64,000 nucleotides of DNA from Serratia proteamaculans_D (GCF_049959315.1 NZ_CP188201.1), one strand, 5' to 3'; shown: positions 19,491 through 29,214, counted from the stretch's first letter. Notes: generated by a model from the sequence alone, not told the origin. Program-made: numbers and translations.

Positions 19491-19516
19491 ATCCCTGCCG
19501 CATTTACCGGCAGGGA
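19491..19516 (+). other. Intercistronic stem-loop
   Basis: ATCCCTGCCG and CGGCAGGGAT form a perfect ten-pair stem between the binding-protein and ATPase genes, with no T-run. Such hairpins often stabilise the upstream message and lower downstream expression. Confidence 0.75.
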
Positions 19517-19545
19517 TGCATTAACGAACGGCGGAGGTTATCGGT

Positions 19546-21030
19546 ATGTATCCTTATGTTCTTGAGGCTGAAGGCATCAGTAAGCAGTTTCCCGGCGTGA
19601 AGGCGCTGGATAAAGTCTCAATTAAAATCAAACCAGGCAGCGTACACGCGTTAATGGGAGAAAACGGCGCGGGTAAATCCACGCTGATGAAATGTTTAAT
19701 CGGTATTTATCACCCCGATGAAGGCACCATTAAAATAAAAGGCCAACCGGTGACCTTCAGCGATACGCTGCAGGCGCTGCATTCGGGGATTTCCATGATT
19801 CACCAGGAACTCAACCTGGTGCCTTATATGACGGTGGCGGAAAACATTTGGCTGGGGCGTGAACCGGCAAAGCTGGGCTTTGTGAATCATGACCAACTGA
19901 ACAAGCAGACCCGCGAATTGCTGACACGACTGAACATTAAACTCAAACCTGAGACGTTGGTGGGTGAACTGAGCATCGCCAGCCAGCAAATGGTGGAGAT
20001 TGCCAAGGCGGTTTCCTATAACGCAGATGTGCTGATCATGGATGAACCCACCTCGGCGTTGACCGAAGGTGAAGTTGTGCACCTGTTCGCCATCATTCGT
20101 GAACTGCGCGAACAGGGCAAAGGCATTATTTATATCAGCCACAAGATGGACGAGATTTTCGCCATCACCGATGAAGTGAGTATTTTCCGCGATGGCACCT
20201 TTATCGCCTGCGACAAGACCGAAAATCTGACCAAACAGTCGCTGATCACCATGATGGTGGGCCGTGAACTGACCCAGATGTTCCCCAAATTCAACAACAA
20301 TATTGGCGAGGAAGTGCTGCGTGTCGAAGGGCTGCGCCGTGCCGACTGGTTTCACGATGTCTCGTTCAGCGTCAAGCGCGGCGAGATCCTCGGCGTTGCC
20401 GGGCTGGTGGGGGCCGGTCGCAGCGAGGTGATGGAAAGCCTGTTCGGCATGCACCCGGCGGACGGCGGCCACATCTTCATTGAGGGCCAGGCGGCCAAGG
20501 TTGATTCCCCCTCCCGAGCAATTGAACTCGGGCTGGCGTTCCTTACCGAAGACCGCAAAAAATCCGGGCTGTTTTTGGTGCTGTCGGTGGTCGAGAACAT
20601 GAGCATCGTCAACCTGTCGGAGTACATCGGCAAGAATGGCTTCGTCAGCCATGTGCAAATGGCCAAGGACTGCATGGAGCAGATCAAAAAGCTCAACATC
20701 AAAACCCCGACCATGGACCAAATCATCAATAACCTGAGCGGCGGTAACCAGCAGAAAGTCCTTATTGCCCGCTGGCTGCTGGCCCAGCCAAAAATACTGA
20801 TCCTCGATGAGCCAACGCGCGGCATTGATGTGGGGGCGAAGGCAGAAATCTATCGCCTGATCAGCGAACTGGCGAACCGTGGCGTCGCCATTATTTTGGT
20901 GTCATCGGAATTACCGGAAATCCTCGGCATGAGCGACCGGGTGATGGTGATGCACGGCGGTCGTATTACCGGCATTTTGGATAAAGAAGAAGCGAATCAG
21001 GAAAAAATCCTGGCGCTGGCCTCTGAATAA
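19546..21030 (+). CDS. Sugar ABC importer ATP-binding protein
   Basis: Tandem-ATPase subunit of 494 residues, typical for ribose/inositol-type importers (RbsA-like). The first cassette has Walker A GENGAGKST near residue 38, a signature-like LSIASQQMVEI, and Walker B LIMDEPTSALT. The second has a degenerate P-loop GLVGAGRSE, signature LSGGNQQKVLIARW near 397 and LILDEPTRGIDVG. It energises uptake of the sugar delivered by the binding proteins encoded on either side. The ATG at 19546 has GGAGG upstream; the permease follows after 17 bases. Confidence 0.94.
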   Translation: MYPYVLEAEGISKQFPGVKALDKVSIKIKPGSVHALMGENGAGKSTLMKCLIGIYHPDEGTIKIKGQPVTFSDTLQALHSGISMIHQELNLVPYMTVAENIWLGREPAKLGFVNHDQLNKQTRELLTRLNIKLKPETLVGELSIASQQMVEIAKAVSYNADVLIMDEPTSALTEGEVVHLFAIIRELREQGKGIIYISHKMDEIFAITDEVSIFRDGTFIACDKTENLTKQSLITMMVGRELTQMFPKFNNNIGEEVLRVEGLRRADWFHDVSFSVKRGEILGVAGLVGAGRSEVMESLFGMHPADGGHIFIEGQAAKVDSPSRAIELGLAFLTEDRKKSGLFLVLSVVENMSIVNLSEYIGKNGFVSHVQMAKDCMEQIKKLNIKTPTMDQIINNLSGGNQQKVLIARWLLAQPKILILDEPTRGIDVGAKAEIYRLISELANRGVAIILVSSELPEILGMSDRVMVMHGGRITGILDKEEANQEKILALASE

Positions 21031-21047
21031 CGCAAAGGTGAATTCCC

Positions 21048-22076
21048 ATGAGTAATGTAAAAATCGAGAAGCCGCTTGCGGGCAAAGCGCCACTGTTCGC
21101 CGGCCTGAGTGGCAAAATGCCAAAAGACACCGGCATCTTTATCGTGATGCTCGGCATTGCGCTGGTGTTTGAAATTCTGGGTTGGTATATCCGCGACCAA
21201 TCCTTCCTGATGAACCCAAACCGCCTGCTGCTGATTGTGCTGCAGGTAGCGATTATCGGCATCATCGCGGTGGGGGTGACCCAGGTCATTATCACCACTG
21301 GTATCGATCTTTCTTCCGGCTCGCTGATAGCCTTAACCGCGGTGGTGGCTGCCAGCCTGGCGCAAACTTCGGACAGTATTTCGCCGATGTACCCGGCGTT
21401 GCTCGACCTGCCGGCGGCGATCCCTATCGGCGCTGGGATCGGGGTGGGCATTATTTGCGGTTTCATCAACGGCTTCCTGATTACCCGTACCGGTATCCCA
21501 CCTTTCATCGCGACCTTGGGCATGATGGTATCGGCCCGCGGCCTGGCGCAGTACTACACCCAGGGCAACCCGGTCAGTTTCCTGTCTGACGGCTTTACCT
21601 CTATCGGCCAGGGCGCGATGCCGGTGATCATCTTCCTGGTGATTGCGGTGATTTTCCATGTCGCGTTGAAACATACCCGCTACGGCAAATATATCTACGC
21701 CATCGGCGGCAACATGACGTCGGCCAGAGTTTCCGGCATCAACGTCAATAAATACCTGGTGACGGTCTATACCATCGCCGGTGGTCTGGCTGGGCTGGCG
21801 GGTGTGGTATTGGCAGCGCGTGTCAGCAGCGGCCAGTCGAGCATGGGCATGTCTTACGAGCTGGATGCCATCGCCGCGGCGGTGATCGGCGGCAGCAGCC
21901 TGATGGGCGGCGTTGGGCGCATTACCGGTACGCTGATTGGCGCGGTGATCCTCGGGCTGATTAAAAGTGGCTTCACCTTTATCGGTGTGGACTCCTACAT
22001 TCAGGACATTATCAAAGGCGTGATTATCGTCGCCGCCGTGTCTATCGACATGCACCGTAACCGTAAAAAACACTGA
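21048..22076 (+). CDS. Sugar ABC importer permease
   Basis: RbsC-like membrane protein of 342 residues with about ten helices after a hydrophilic N-terminal stretch of 24 residues. Family motifs include TTGIDLSSGSLIAL, FINGFLITRTGIPPFIATLGMM and the cytoplasmic coupling segment TRYGKYIYAIGGN, followed by SSLMGGVGRITGTLIGA. It forms the transmembrane channel of the importer. It overlaps nothing and is followed by a terminator-like hairpin, then the second binding protein. Confidence 0.93.
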   Translation: MSNVKIEKPLAGKAPLFAGLSGKMPKDTGIFIVMLGIALVFEILGWYIRDQSFLMNPNRLLLIVLQVAIIGIIAVGVTQVIITTGIDLSSGSLIALTAVVAASLAQTSDSISPMYPALLDLPAAIPIGAGIGVGIICGFINGFLITRTGIPPFIATLGMMVSARGLAQYYTQGNPVSFLSDGFTSIGQGAMPVIIFLVIAVIFHVALKHTRYGKYIYAIGGNMTSARVSGINVNKYLVTVYTIAGGLAGLAGVVLAARVSSGQSSMGMSYELDAIAAAVIGGSSLMGGVGRITGTLIGAVILGLIKSGFTFIGVDSYIQDIIKGVIIVAAVSIDMHRNRKKH

Positions 22077-22090
22077 TTGCCGTGAATTTC

Positions 22091-22121
22091 CGCCGGTGCA
22101 TTTTGCCCGGCGTTTTTTTTT
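22091..22121 (+). terminator. Hairpin with T-run between permease and second binding protein
   Basis: CGCCGG and CCGGCG pair around a short loop and are followed by nine T residues. It looks like a full intrinsic terminator inside the cluster, so the second binding-protein gene may depend on readthrough or its own promoter. Confidence 0.8.
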
Positions 22122-22137
22122 ACCCTGGGGAATCATT

Positions 22138-23055
22138 ATGAAATATTTAAAAAGAATCGTGCTGGTGGCGGCGCTCGGCTGTTCCACCTCGGTGCTGGCG
22201 GAAACCATTGGCGTGTCGATGGCCTACTTTGACCAGAACTTCCTGACCATCATTCGTCATTCAATCGACAAAGAAGCCAAGGCGCGCGGTATCAGCGTGC
22301 AGTTCGAAGACGCGCGCGGCGACGTAGGTCGCCAGACCGATCAGGTGCAGAACTTTATCAGCGCCGGGGTGGACGCGATTATTGTCGATCCGGTCAACTC
22401 GGCGGGTACGCCTGCGATCACCAAAATGGTGACCAAAGCGGGCATTCCGCTGGTGTATGTGAACCGCACGCCGGGCGACAGCAAACTGCCTGCCGGCGTG
22501 GTGTTTGTCGGCTCCGACGAGAAGCAATCCGGCACCTTGCAGATGGAAGAACTGGCGCGGTTGGCCAACTATCAGGGCAACGTGGCGGTGATGATCGGTA
22601 ACCTGACCGACGCCGGTGCACTGCAACGCACCAAAGATGTCGAGCAGGTGGTGGCGAAGTACCCGAAAATGAAGGTGGTGCAAAAACAGAGCGCCAACTA
22701 CTCGCGCAGCGAAGGGATGGATCTGATGCTGAATTGGATCACCAACGGTGAGTCTATCGATATCGTCGCCGCCAATAACGATGAGATGGCGATTGGTGCG
22801 ATCATGGCATTGCAACAGGCCGGCAAGCAGGGCAGCAAGGTGCTGGTTGGCGGCATTGACGCCACGCCGGACGGCCTGAAAGCCTTGTCTTCCGGCAAGA
22901 TGCAGGTGACGGTGTTCCAGGATGCGGTTGGTCAGGGCAAAGCCTCGGTTGACGTGGCGCAGCGCATGATCAAAGGCGAAAAGCTGGATCCTTACTACTG
23001 GATCCCTTTTGAACTGGTGACCCCGGCCAATATGCAAAAGTACGCGGCGAAATAG
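22138..23055 (+). CDS. Sugar ABC importer periplasmic binding protein (second paralog)
   Basis: Binding protein of 305 residues with a signal peptide ending at VLA near residue 21. It is paralogous to the protein at 18540: GVSMAYFDQNFLTIIRHS, GVDAIIVDPVNSAGTP, PLVYVNRTPGDSKLPAG, AANNDEMAIGAIMAL and GGIDATPDGL line up with the first copy at the same positions. The start at 22138 has GGGG upstream and removes a spurious 14-residue extension. Sharing one ATPase and permease between two receptors usually widens ligand range; the ligands are not known. Confidence 0.88.
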   Translation: MKYLKRIVLVAALGCSTSVLAETIGVSMAYFDQNFLTIIRHSIDKEAKARGISVQFEDARGDVGRQTDQVQNFISAGVDAIIVDPVNSAGTPAITKMVTKAGIPLVYVNRTPGDSKLPAGVVFVGSDEKQSGTLQMEELARLANYQGNVAVMIGNLTDAGALQRTKDVEQVVAKYPKMKVVQKQSANYSRSEGMDLMLNWITNGESIDIVAANNDEMAIGAIMALQQAGKQGSKVLVGGIDATPDGLKALSSGKMQVTVFQDAVGQGKASVDVAQRMIKGEKLDPYYWIPFELVTPANMQKYAAK

Positions 23056-23079
23056 CCAGAGTTTTACAGCTTGGTAATG

Positions 23080-23105
23080 GCGCTGCTTAGGCAGCGCTTT
23101 TTTTT
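23080..23105 (+). terminator. Rho-independent terminator of the ABC cluster
   Basis: GCGCTGC and GCAGCGC form a seven-pair stem with a four-base loop and eight T residues, 25 bases after the second binding-protein stop. Confidence 0.93.
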
Positions 23106-23202
23106 GATTTTGTTGTTGTGCCATCGGCTGGCAGGTTTTATGGTTGACTGTGTTTATATACAGTCCTCTGGCGGCAATCATGCCGTTACGAGGAGATGCA
23201 CC

Positions 23203-25296
23203 ATGACTGATACCTGCATAGATATTGCTGCTCTGGCTCAGAAAACGGCCCCTACCGGTACCTTGATGACGGTGACCGTCTTTGATGCTTCGCAGCTGAG
23301 TAAACAAATTCGCAGTACGTTGGGGGGCGGTACCTTCGTTTCGATCGCTGCCAGCGGGGTTGCTATTGATGGAAGTATCTATGTTTCCCAACCTGCGAGT
23401 TCACCCTACTGCTGGATGCGGGTACTGGATGCGGATTCTGTACTAAATCCGGAGATGTTCGGCGCGGTGGGGGATGGTATTGCCAACGATTACCCGGCGC
23501 TTAAAAATCTCTTCCGTTACGCGGGTGCTATCGCTACCGCACAGACACCGCAAAGAATGCTGTTCGAGGGGCGTTATCGTCTGGCTGATATTGATGGCGA
23601 CACTCCCTTTGTCCCGCTTGATGCGCCTGGCTTTAGTACTATTAGTGGCGGCGGACAACTCTACCTTGACAGTGATAAGACGACGCTGACGATGGTGCAG
23701 TTTGTTAATAAAACGGATTTTTCCTTTAGCGGCCTGACGCTGAGTCGCAAAGGCAGTGACCCGACGCGCCTGTGGTCTAAGCAGGCAACTGCGTTATTTA
23801 TTGATGGTTGTCAGCGTTTTCGCCTTCACGATCTCGATTTGTTTATGCATACCGATGCTATCAGTATCAGGCAATCGGAAAGTTTCGAGGTTTACCGCAA
23901 CAAGTGCCATGAACTGGGTGAAGAAGGAATTGCGGTGCGTGGTAGTCGCCGCTGGCTGCTACGGGACAATGAAATCTATCACCATAACGGCGATGGGATT
24001 TTGTTGAAAACCTCTTCAACCCCCAGTTTTGACGGCAAGATCCTCAATAATCGATTGTACGACGCTATTGGCTCACCCAATACCGCTCAAGGCCATCGTG
24101 GTGGAGGGATTACCCTCAACGATGAAAATGGCGGTTCAACGACTTTTTTCCAGAATTTACTGGTTCAGGGTAACTCTCTCACCAACCTCTCTTACGGTAT
24201 TGCATTCACCAATATCGAAGATTGGGAAGTGGCGGATAACTTTGTCGATGGCATCGATCGTTTTGGCATTATTGTCGACAGTGAACTTAGTAATAATCCG
24301 CAAAAGAATCCGATCCGGCGTAGTAAATGTGTAGGCAATACGGTGCGCAACACAGTCCAAAACGGTATCAGTTTCACTACGTTGGGTGAGATTAATGTTG
24401 AGTCTGCGCTGATAGCCAATAACCAGGTGGATACCTGCGGTACCAGCCCAACGGCCGAGTATCCTGGCATTTCCGCCACCCGTGCGACCATTACCGGCAA
24501 CCGGGTGTTGAACTGCAAGATCGGGCTCTCCGCGAGTGATTGCGTGACCAGCGGTAACTTTTTCGAGGGTTCTACGTTCACTAGCGCCGGTTCCGGCAGT
24601 AATTACATCAAATTAGGTACCGGCGGCAGTTTTGTCGGTAACCGAGTTACGGACACCAATCAGGGCCATATTCGCCTGTCGAATCCCGGCAGCTTTGTGT
24701 TTGCCGATAACATTGTGCAACTTAAGTCTTCTTTTGCCGGATTGTATTTTATCGGTACTGACTATGGACCAAACACAGTTATCGGTAAAAACGTGTTTGA
24801 TACTGCCTTTGTGCCGGTAACCAAGTTTGAAATTGGTGCCACCAGTATTCGTCGGATCCAGATGGATGCTTGCGCCTATGGTCGCCGGGAATTCCGTTAT
24901 GACAGCCAAATGCCGACAGACATCGATGCTCGGGCAGGGGACGAGGTATATAACTTTAGGGCTGTGCCGGGGGAGGCGCGTAAATATAGCTGCGTAATAG
25001 GGGGGGCTAACCCCGAGTGGTTGAGCGGCGACTTTGTCGATTTAATCGTTAAGTCAACGTCCCAGGATATAACGCTGGCGCCGGGGGCGAGTCTGGATAT
25101 TGATGCGCAACTGGCGACGGTGCTGCCCACTTTTGTCGCTAACGGGGTGAAGTTCAACCAGAATCCAAAACGGGTAAAAAGTACAGTGTGCGTCACTGAG
25201 GCTGGCACGGTGACCTTTACGTTGACCAATCCGACGGCCAACCCGGTAAATCTGCCGGGGTTGCAGTTGACCACGCGTTGCAATAACGGTGTCTAA
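23203..25296 (+). CDS. Right-handed beta-helix (pectate-lyase/tailspike-like) protein
   Basis: Protein of 697 residues. After about 85 residues comes PEMFGAVGDGIANDYPALKNL, the head motif of pectate-lyase-3/tailspike beta-helices. Residues about 170-500 show repeated short strands with NxV/NxL turns (ILNNRLYD, LVQGNSL, VADNFVDG, CVGNTVRN, IANNQVDT, ITGNRVLN) typical of parallel beta-helix coils. A distinct C-terminal domain of about 170 residues follows. The ATG at 23203 has AGGAGA upstream. There is no signal peptide; a longer upstream frame reads through the terminator and is rejected. It could be a polysaccharide lyase, epimerase or receptor-binding spike. No phage genes are nearby. Confidence 0.72.
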   Translation: MTDTCIDIAALAQKTAPTGTLMTVTVFDASQLSKQIRSTLGGGTFVSIAASGVAIDGSIYVSQPASSPYCWMRVLDADSVLNPEMFGAVGDGIANDYPALKNLFRYAGAIATAQTPQRMLFEGRYRLADIDGDTPFVPLDAPGFSTISGGGQLYLDSDKTTLTMVQFVNKTDFSFSGLTLSRKGSDPTRLWSKQATALFIDGCQRFRLHDLDLFMHTDAISIRQSESFEVYRNKCHELGEEGIAVRGSRRWLLRDNEIYHHNGDGILLKTSSTPSFDGKILNNRLYDAIGSPNTAQGHRGGGITLNDENGGSTTFFQNLLVQGNSLTNLSYGIAFTNIEDWEVADNFVDGIDRFGIIVDSELSNNPQKNPIRRSKCVGNTVRNTVQNGISFTTLGEINVESALIANNQVDTCGTSPTAEYPGISATRATITGNRVLNCKIGLSASDCVTSGNFFEGSTFTSAGSGSNYIKLGTGGSFVGNRVTDTNQGHIRLSNPGSFVFADNIVQLKSSFAGLYFIGTDYGPNTVIGKNVFDTAFVPVTKFEIGATSIRRIQMDACAYGRREFRYDSQMPTDIDARAGDEVYNFRAVPGEARKYSCVIGGANPEWLSGDFVDLIVKSTSQDITLAPGASLDIDAQLATVLPTFVANGVKFNQNPKRVKSTVCVTEAGTVTFTLTNPTANPVNLPGLQLTTRCNNGV

Positions 25297-25356
25297 ATCA
25301 TCAGGCGCTGCTTGCAGCGCCATTACTTTTCTCAGGATGGCAAAGGTCTATAACCA

Positions 25357-26547
25357 TCACAGCTCAGAAAGATGCTGCCGCACGATCTCACGGCCGATCT
25401 CCAGCGAGGCGGTTGCCGCCGGGGAGGGGGCATTACAAACGTGCAGCGAGCGGCGGCCCTTCACAAAATGGAAGTCATCCACCAGTTTGCCATCGGCGGT
25501 CAGTGCCTGAGCACGAACGCCGGCCGGACCGGGCTGAATATCCTCCGGTTGCAGTTCGGGGATCAAGCGGCGTGCATTTTCGGTGAAGCGTTGACGCGAG
25601 AGGGAACGCCGGACCTCTGCCAATCCTTCCCCCAGATAGTTGCCGGCAATTTTCCAGAACCCACGATAGCCGAGTACTTCGCCCAGATCGCGCAGGCTGA
25701 AGTCACATTTACGGTAGCCTTCACGTTTGAATGCCAATACTGCATTGGGGCCAACGTCGCGTTTGCCGTTGTACATGCGAGTAAAATGCACGCCGAGGAA
25801 CGGAAAGTCCGGGTTGGGCACCGGGTAGATCAGGTGATTCACCAAATAGTTTTTCTCGTCGTTCAGCACGTAATATTCCCCACGGAACGGCACGATCTTC
25901 ATGCCGGTCTGGTAACCGGCCAGGGCGGCGATGCGGTCACTGAACAGTCCGGCGCAGTTAACCAGCCATTTGGCCTGATATTGAGTGTGCTGCGTGCGAA
26001 TGCTGACGACATCGCTGCTTTCGCTGATGCCCTCGACCTGTTGTCCGTAATGGATTTCGCCACCACGTTGCTCAATGATCTCCGCCAGCTTTGCCGCCAC
26101 CTGGCTGTAATTGACGATACCGGCGTCCGGCACCAGCAACGCCTCAATCCCATTGACGTGCGGCTCGCGCTCCCTGAGCTGTGCCTGCGACAGCCGGCTG
26201 ACGGCCAAGCCATTTTGCAGTCCACGCTGGTAGATGTTTTCCAGTAGCGCCAGTTCCTTCAACTGGGTAGCAACAATCACCTTACCGCACTGGTCGTGAT
26301 AGAGGTCGTGCTCGCGGCAGAAGGCGAACATGCTTTGGTTGCCCAGTTTCGCCAGCCGTGCCTTCAGGCTGCCGGGAGCATAGTAAATGCCGGAATGGAC
26401 TACATTGCTGTTATGACCGCTTTGGTGCGCCGCCGGGCCGCTCTCTTTTTCCAGTATCAGGATGCTCAGCGCCGGGTTGGCCTCCTGTAACGCATTGGCG
26501 ACGCCCAGCCCGACCAGGCCGGCACCAATAATGATCACGTCATGCAT
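25357..26547 (-). CDS. lhgO: L-2-hydroxyglutarate oxidase/dehydrogenase LhgO
   Basis: FAD-dependent oxidoreductase of 396 residues, the usual LhgO length. The dinucleotide-binding motif IIGAGLVGLGVANAL is at residues 5-19. HQSGHNSNVVHSGIYY near 41 and VPFRGEYYVL near 231 are family signatures. It oxidises L-2-hydroxyglutarate to 2-oxoglutarate at the inner membrane and passes electrons to quinone. It is the last gene of an operon with a GntR regulator and a TAXI-type TRAP transporter, starting two bases after the GntR stop. This grouping suggests that the transporter imports a glutarate-like acid. Confidence 0.92.
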   Translation of the reverse strand: MHDVIIIGAGLVGLGVANALQEANPALSILILEKESGPAAHQSGHNSNVVHSGIYYAPGSLKARLAKLGNQSMFAFCREHDLYHDQCGKVIVATQLKELALLENIYQRGLQNGLAVSRLSQAQLREREPHVNGIEALLVPDAGIVNYSQVAAKLAEIIEQRGGEIHYGQQVEGISESSDVVSIRTQHTQYQAKWLVNCAGLFSDRIAALAGYQTGMKIVPFRGEYYVLNDEKNYLVNHLIYPVPNPDFPFLGVHFTRMYNGKRDVGPNAVLAFKREGYRKCDFSLRDLGEVLGYRGFWKIAGNYLGEGLAEVRRSLSRQRFTENARRLIPELQPEDIQPGPAGVRAQALTADGKLVDDFHFVKGRRSLHVCNAPSPAATASLEIGREIVRQHLSEL

Positions 26548-26549
26548 GA

Positions 26550-27266
26550 TTACCCTAACTCCTCATTATCCAGGCGGCGCAATTTACCGCGTACGTTGCT
26601 GAGATGATTTTGCATGGCGGCCGTGGCAGCCGCCGGGTCGCGGGCTTTGATGGCCAGCAACACCCGTTGGTGTTCGTCGATCACCCGTTGGCGCTCGGCC
26701 TGCCGCCCCAGATTCTTGCTAAGTGAATACACCAGCACGCCCAGATAAAGCTCGTGCATGTTATCCAGGATCTGGACGAAAAACGGATTGTGCGAGGCCC
26801 GCATGATGGCCCGGTGGAACAGATAATCCTGTCGATGGCCAATCAGGCCGTCATCAAGAGTGCAGCGTTTGAAATCATTAAACGCTTGCTCAATCGCCAG
26901 CAAATCCTCGTCGGTATGGCGTTCGGCGGCCATGCGTGCGGCTTGTTGTTCAATCACCTCACGCATTTCCAGCAGCGCTTCCACTTCGTCGGGGTCGGCA
27001 ATTTCCATCACCAGCGGCTGGTATTGGCTCAATAATGAGTGCTGTTCTACCCGGTGACCGCCCCCCTGACGCGAAGAGACAATCCCGCTGACTTCAAGTA
27101 TGCCTAGCGCCTCGCGGACCGGCACCCGGCTGACGCCGAATGCCTCCGCCAGCGTATTTTCCGACGGCAGCTTTTGCCCTATCGGGAAGGTGCCGTCGCT
27201 GATGCCTGCTTTTAACTGCGCCAGTACCTGATGTGAGGCCTTCTGGCGCGTGACTTTATTGACCAT
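26550..27266 (-). CDS. GntR-family (FadR subgroup, FCD domain) regulator
   Basis: Regulator of 238 residues. The N-terminal winged helix has IGQKLPSENTLAEAFGVSRVPVREAL, given here as positions 26-51, and a C-terminal FCD helical domain from about residue 85 contains the metal/ligand histidines of the family (RHTDED, DYLFHRAIM, ANNHLSNVR-like end). It overlaps the end of the TRAP permease gene by 11 bases and abuts lhgO, so it is part of the operon and probably autoregulates it in response to a carboxylate. Confidence 0.9.
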   Translation of the reverse strand: MVNKVTRQKASHQVLAQLKAGISDGTFPIGQKLPSENTLAEAFGVSRVPVREALGILEVSGIVSSRQGGGHRVEQHSLLSQYQPLVMEIADPDEVEALLEMREVIEQQAARMAAERHTDEDLLAIEQAFNDFKRCTLDDGLIGHRQDYLFHRAIMRASHNPFFVQILDNMHELYLGVLVYSLSKNLGRQAERQRVIDEHQRVLLAIKARDPAAATAAMQNHLSNVRGKLRRLDNEELG

Positions 27267-29214
27267 TCAGCGCCCCCTGCGCAGTGCTTCGTCTGAATCG
27301 CAACAGATGTACCGATGCTGCAGTGATAATCAGTGCCGCGCCGCCCAGATCGGTCAACAGGCCCGGTTTAATCAACAGGATAGCCGCTACGGTGAACAAT
27401 ATCCGCTCCAGCCAGTGGGTTTTCATCATCCAGAAATTGGCGCTGGCGATCGACAGTGCATAAATCCCTACCAGCGCACTGATCACCATATGGATCACCG
27501 ACAGCGTGTTGAGGTCGTCACCCTGCATCAACAGCATCGGGTTGTAGACCAAAATAAACGGGATGATAAAGCCCGGCAGCGCCAGCCTTACCGCGTCCCA
27601 GGAGGTTTGCATCGGATCTGCGCGGGCAATGCTGGCGGCGGTGTAACTGGCCAGCGCGACCGGTGGGGTGATGTTGGACAGGGCACCAAACCAGAACACA
27701 AAGAAGTGTGCCGCCAGTGGCATCACACCAGCCTTGATCAGGATCGGCGAAACGGTAACTGCCACCACGATGTACAAGGCGGTTGAGGGCAGGCCCATGC
27801 TCAGCACGATACACACCAGCATCACCACCAGCAGGATCATCCACAGGGTGTTGTTGGTCATGGCGACAATGTTGAATGCCAGCGTCGAGCCGATACCGGT
27901 CATGGTCACGACGCAGATAATTACCCCGATGGCGGCGCAGGCCACCGTCACCTGGATGGAACCGCGTGCGGCTTCATTCAGTGCCTCGGCGATTTTCTTC
28001 GGCGTCATGCGCACCGAAGTATCCGGAGCCAACCAACTGGCGACGATGATCGAAATAATGCCGAGGAACCCGGCGTAGATCGGTGTTTTTCCCAACAGCA
28101 GGGTACCGATAACGATGATCAGCGGCAGTAACAGCAGCCCACGCGCTTTCAGTACCGCCTTCACTTTAGGGATGTTTTCTTTGCTGATGCCTTTCAGACC
28201 CTGCTTCTTGGCCTCCAGATCGATGGCAATAATCAGCGCTGCGTAGTACAGCAGTGCCGGGATGATGGCGGCAATCACGATGGTGGTGTAAGAAATACCG
28301 AGGAACCCGGCCATGATAAAGGCCGCTGCGCCCATAATCGGCGGCATGATCATCCCGCCGGTAGAGGCGGTGGCTTCGACCGCACCGGCAAAGCGCGCCG
28401 ACAGGCCGATGCTTTTCATCAGCGGAATGGTAAAGGTGCCGGTGGTGGCGACGTTGGCCACCGCGCTGCCGCTCAGGGAACCGGTCAATGCCGAAGAGAT
28501 CACCGCGACCTGCGCCGGGCCACCGCGACGCCGACCGGCGATCGCCAGTGCCAGATCGTTAAACAGCGCGGTGGCGCCGCTGACGCTGAGAAATGCGCCA
28601 AACAGGATAAACACCACGATGGCGGTGGACGCGGTGGAAAGAGTGATGCCGAAGATCCCTTCGCTGGTCATAAACAGCCGGTACAGCAGGCGCTCGAACG
28701 AAAAGCCGCCGTGGCCGAAAATGCCCATAAAGTATTGTCCGAACAAGGCATAAACCATCGCGAAGGTCGCGAGGCCAGGGATGAAATAGCCGGTGGTGCG
28801 GCGCGCAGCCTCAAACAGCACGCCGATGCCGATCACCGCCATCACATAGTCGGTGGTATTGGGAATACTTTTGCGTACTACGTGCAAATCCAGATAGCTG
28901 GCGTAGAAATAGCCGTAGCTGACCAGCGTCAGGATGATAAACAGGTAGTCCCAGCGGTTGAATTTGCTGGTGGCGTAGCGGCGTGAAAACGGGAACAAAA
29001 TAAAGCCCAGGATCAAGATACCGCTGAGGAAGGTGGTATTGCGGTAGAACTCCTGGGTGTTCGATAGTGCGTTGGCGTAAATGGCATAGACGGAAATGGC
29101 GATCGCCAGCACGGTGGCCAATTGCAAATAGATACCGCTTAACGGGCGGCTACCAGCTCCGGCTTCCTTATCCAGTTCGCCTGCATCTTGGGGGGACAGG
29201 TTGTTGGTGTTCAT
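27256..29214 (-). CDS. TRAP transporter fused permease (4TM/12TM, TAXI type)
   Basis: Integral membrane protein of 652 residues in which the small DctQ-like and large DctM-like subunits are fused, as is usual for TAXI-type TRAP systems. About seventeen hydrophobic helices are visible. Motifs include GSLSGSAVANVATTGTFTIP (residues ~250) and GMIMPPIMGAAAFIMAGF, with the repeat-related GLPSTALYIVVA and LSNITPPVALASYTAA in the second half. It uses a sodium or proton gradient to import the solute carried by the neighbouring TAXI receptor. It starts ten bases after the receptor gene ends. Confidence 0.94.
   Translation of the reverse strand: MNTNNLSPQDAGELDKEAGAGSRPLSGIYLQLATVLAIAISVYAIYANALSNTQEFYRNTTFLSGILILGFILFPFSRRYATSKFNRWDYLFIILTLVSYGYFYASYLDLHVVRKSIPNTTDYVMAVIGIGVLFEAARRTTGYFIPGLATFAMVYALFGQYFMGIFGHGGFSFERLLYRLFMTSEGIFGITLSTASTAIVVFILFGAFLSVSGATALFNDLALAIAGRRRGGPAQVAVISSALTGSLSGSAVANVATTGTFTIPLMKSIGLSARFAGAVEATASTGGMIMPPIMGAAAFIMAGFLGISYTTIVIAAIIPALLYYAALIIAIDLEAKKQGLKGISKENIPKVKAVLKARGLLLLPLIIVIGTLLLGKTPIYAGFLGIISIIVASWLAPDTSVRMTPKKIAEALNEAARGSIQVTVACAAIGVIICVVTMTGIGSTLAFNIVAMTNNTLWMILLVVMLVCIVLSMGLPSTALYIVVAVTVSPILIKAGVMPLAAHFFVFWFGALSNITPPVALASYTAASIARADPMQTSWDAVRLALPGFIIPFILVYNPMLLMQGDDLNTLSVIHMVISALVGIYALSIASANFWMMKTHWLERILFTVAAILLIKPGLLTDLGGAALIITAASVHLLRFRRSTAQGALNGQ

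Noticed and set aside
23071..23202. 44-residue hydrophobic N-terminal extension of the beta-helix protein, resembling a signal sequence
   Set aside because: Its codons are the stem and T-run of the preceding terminator, and the ATG at 23203 has a good ribosome site.
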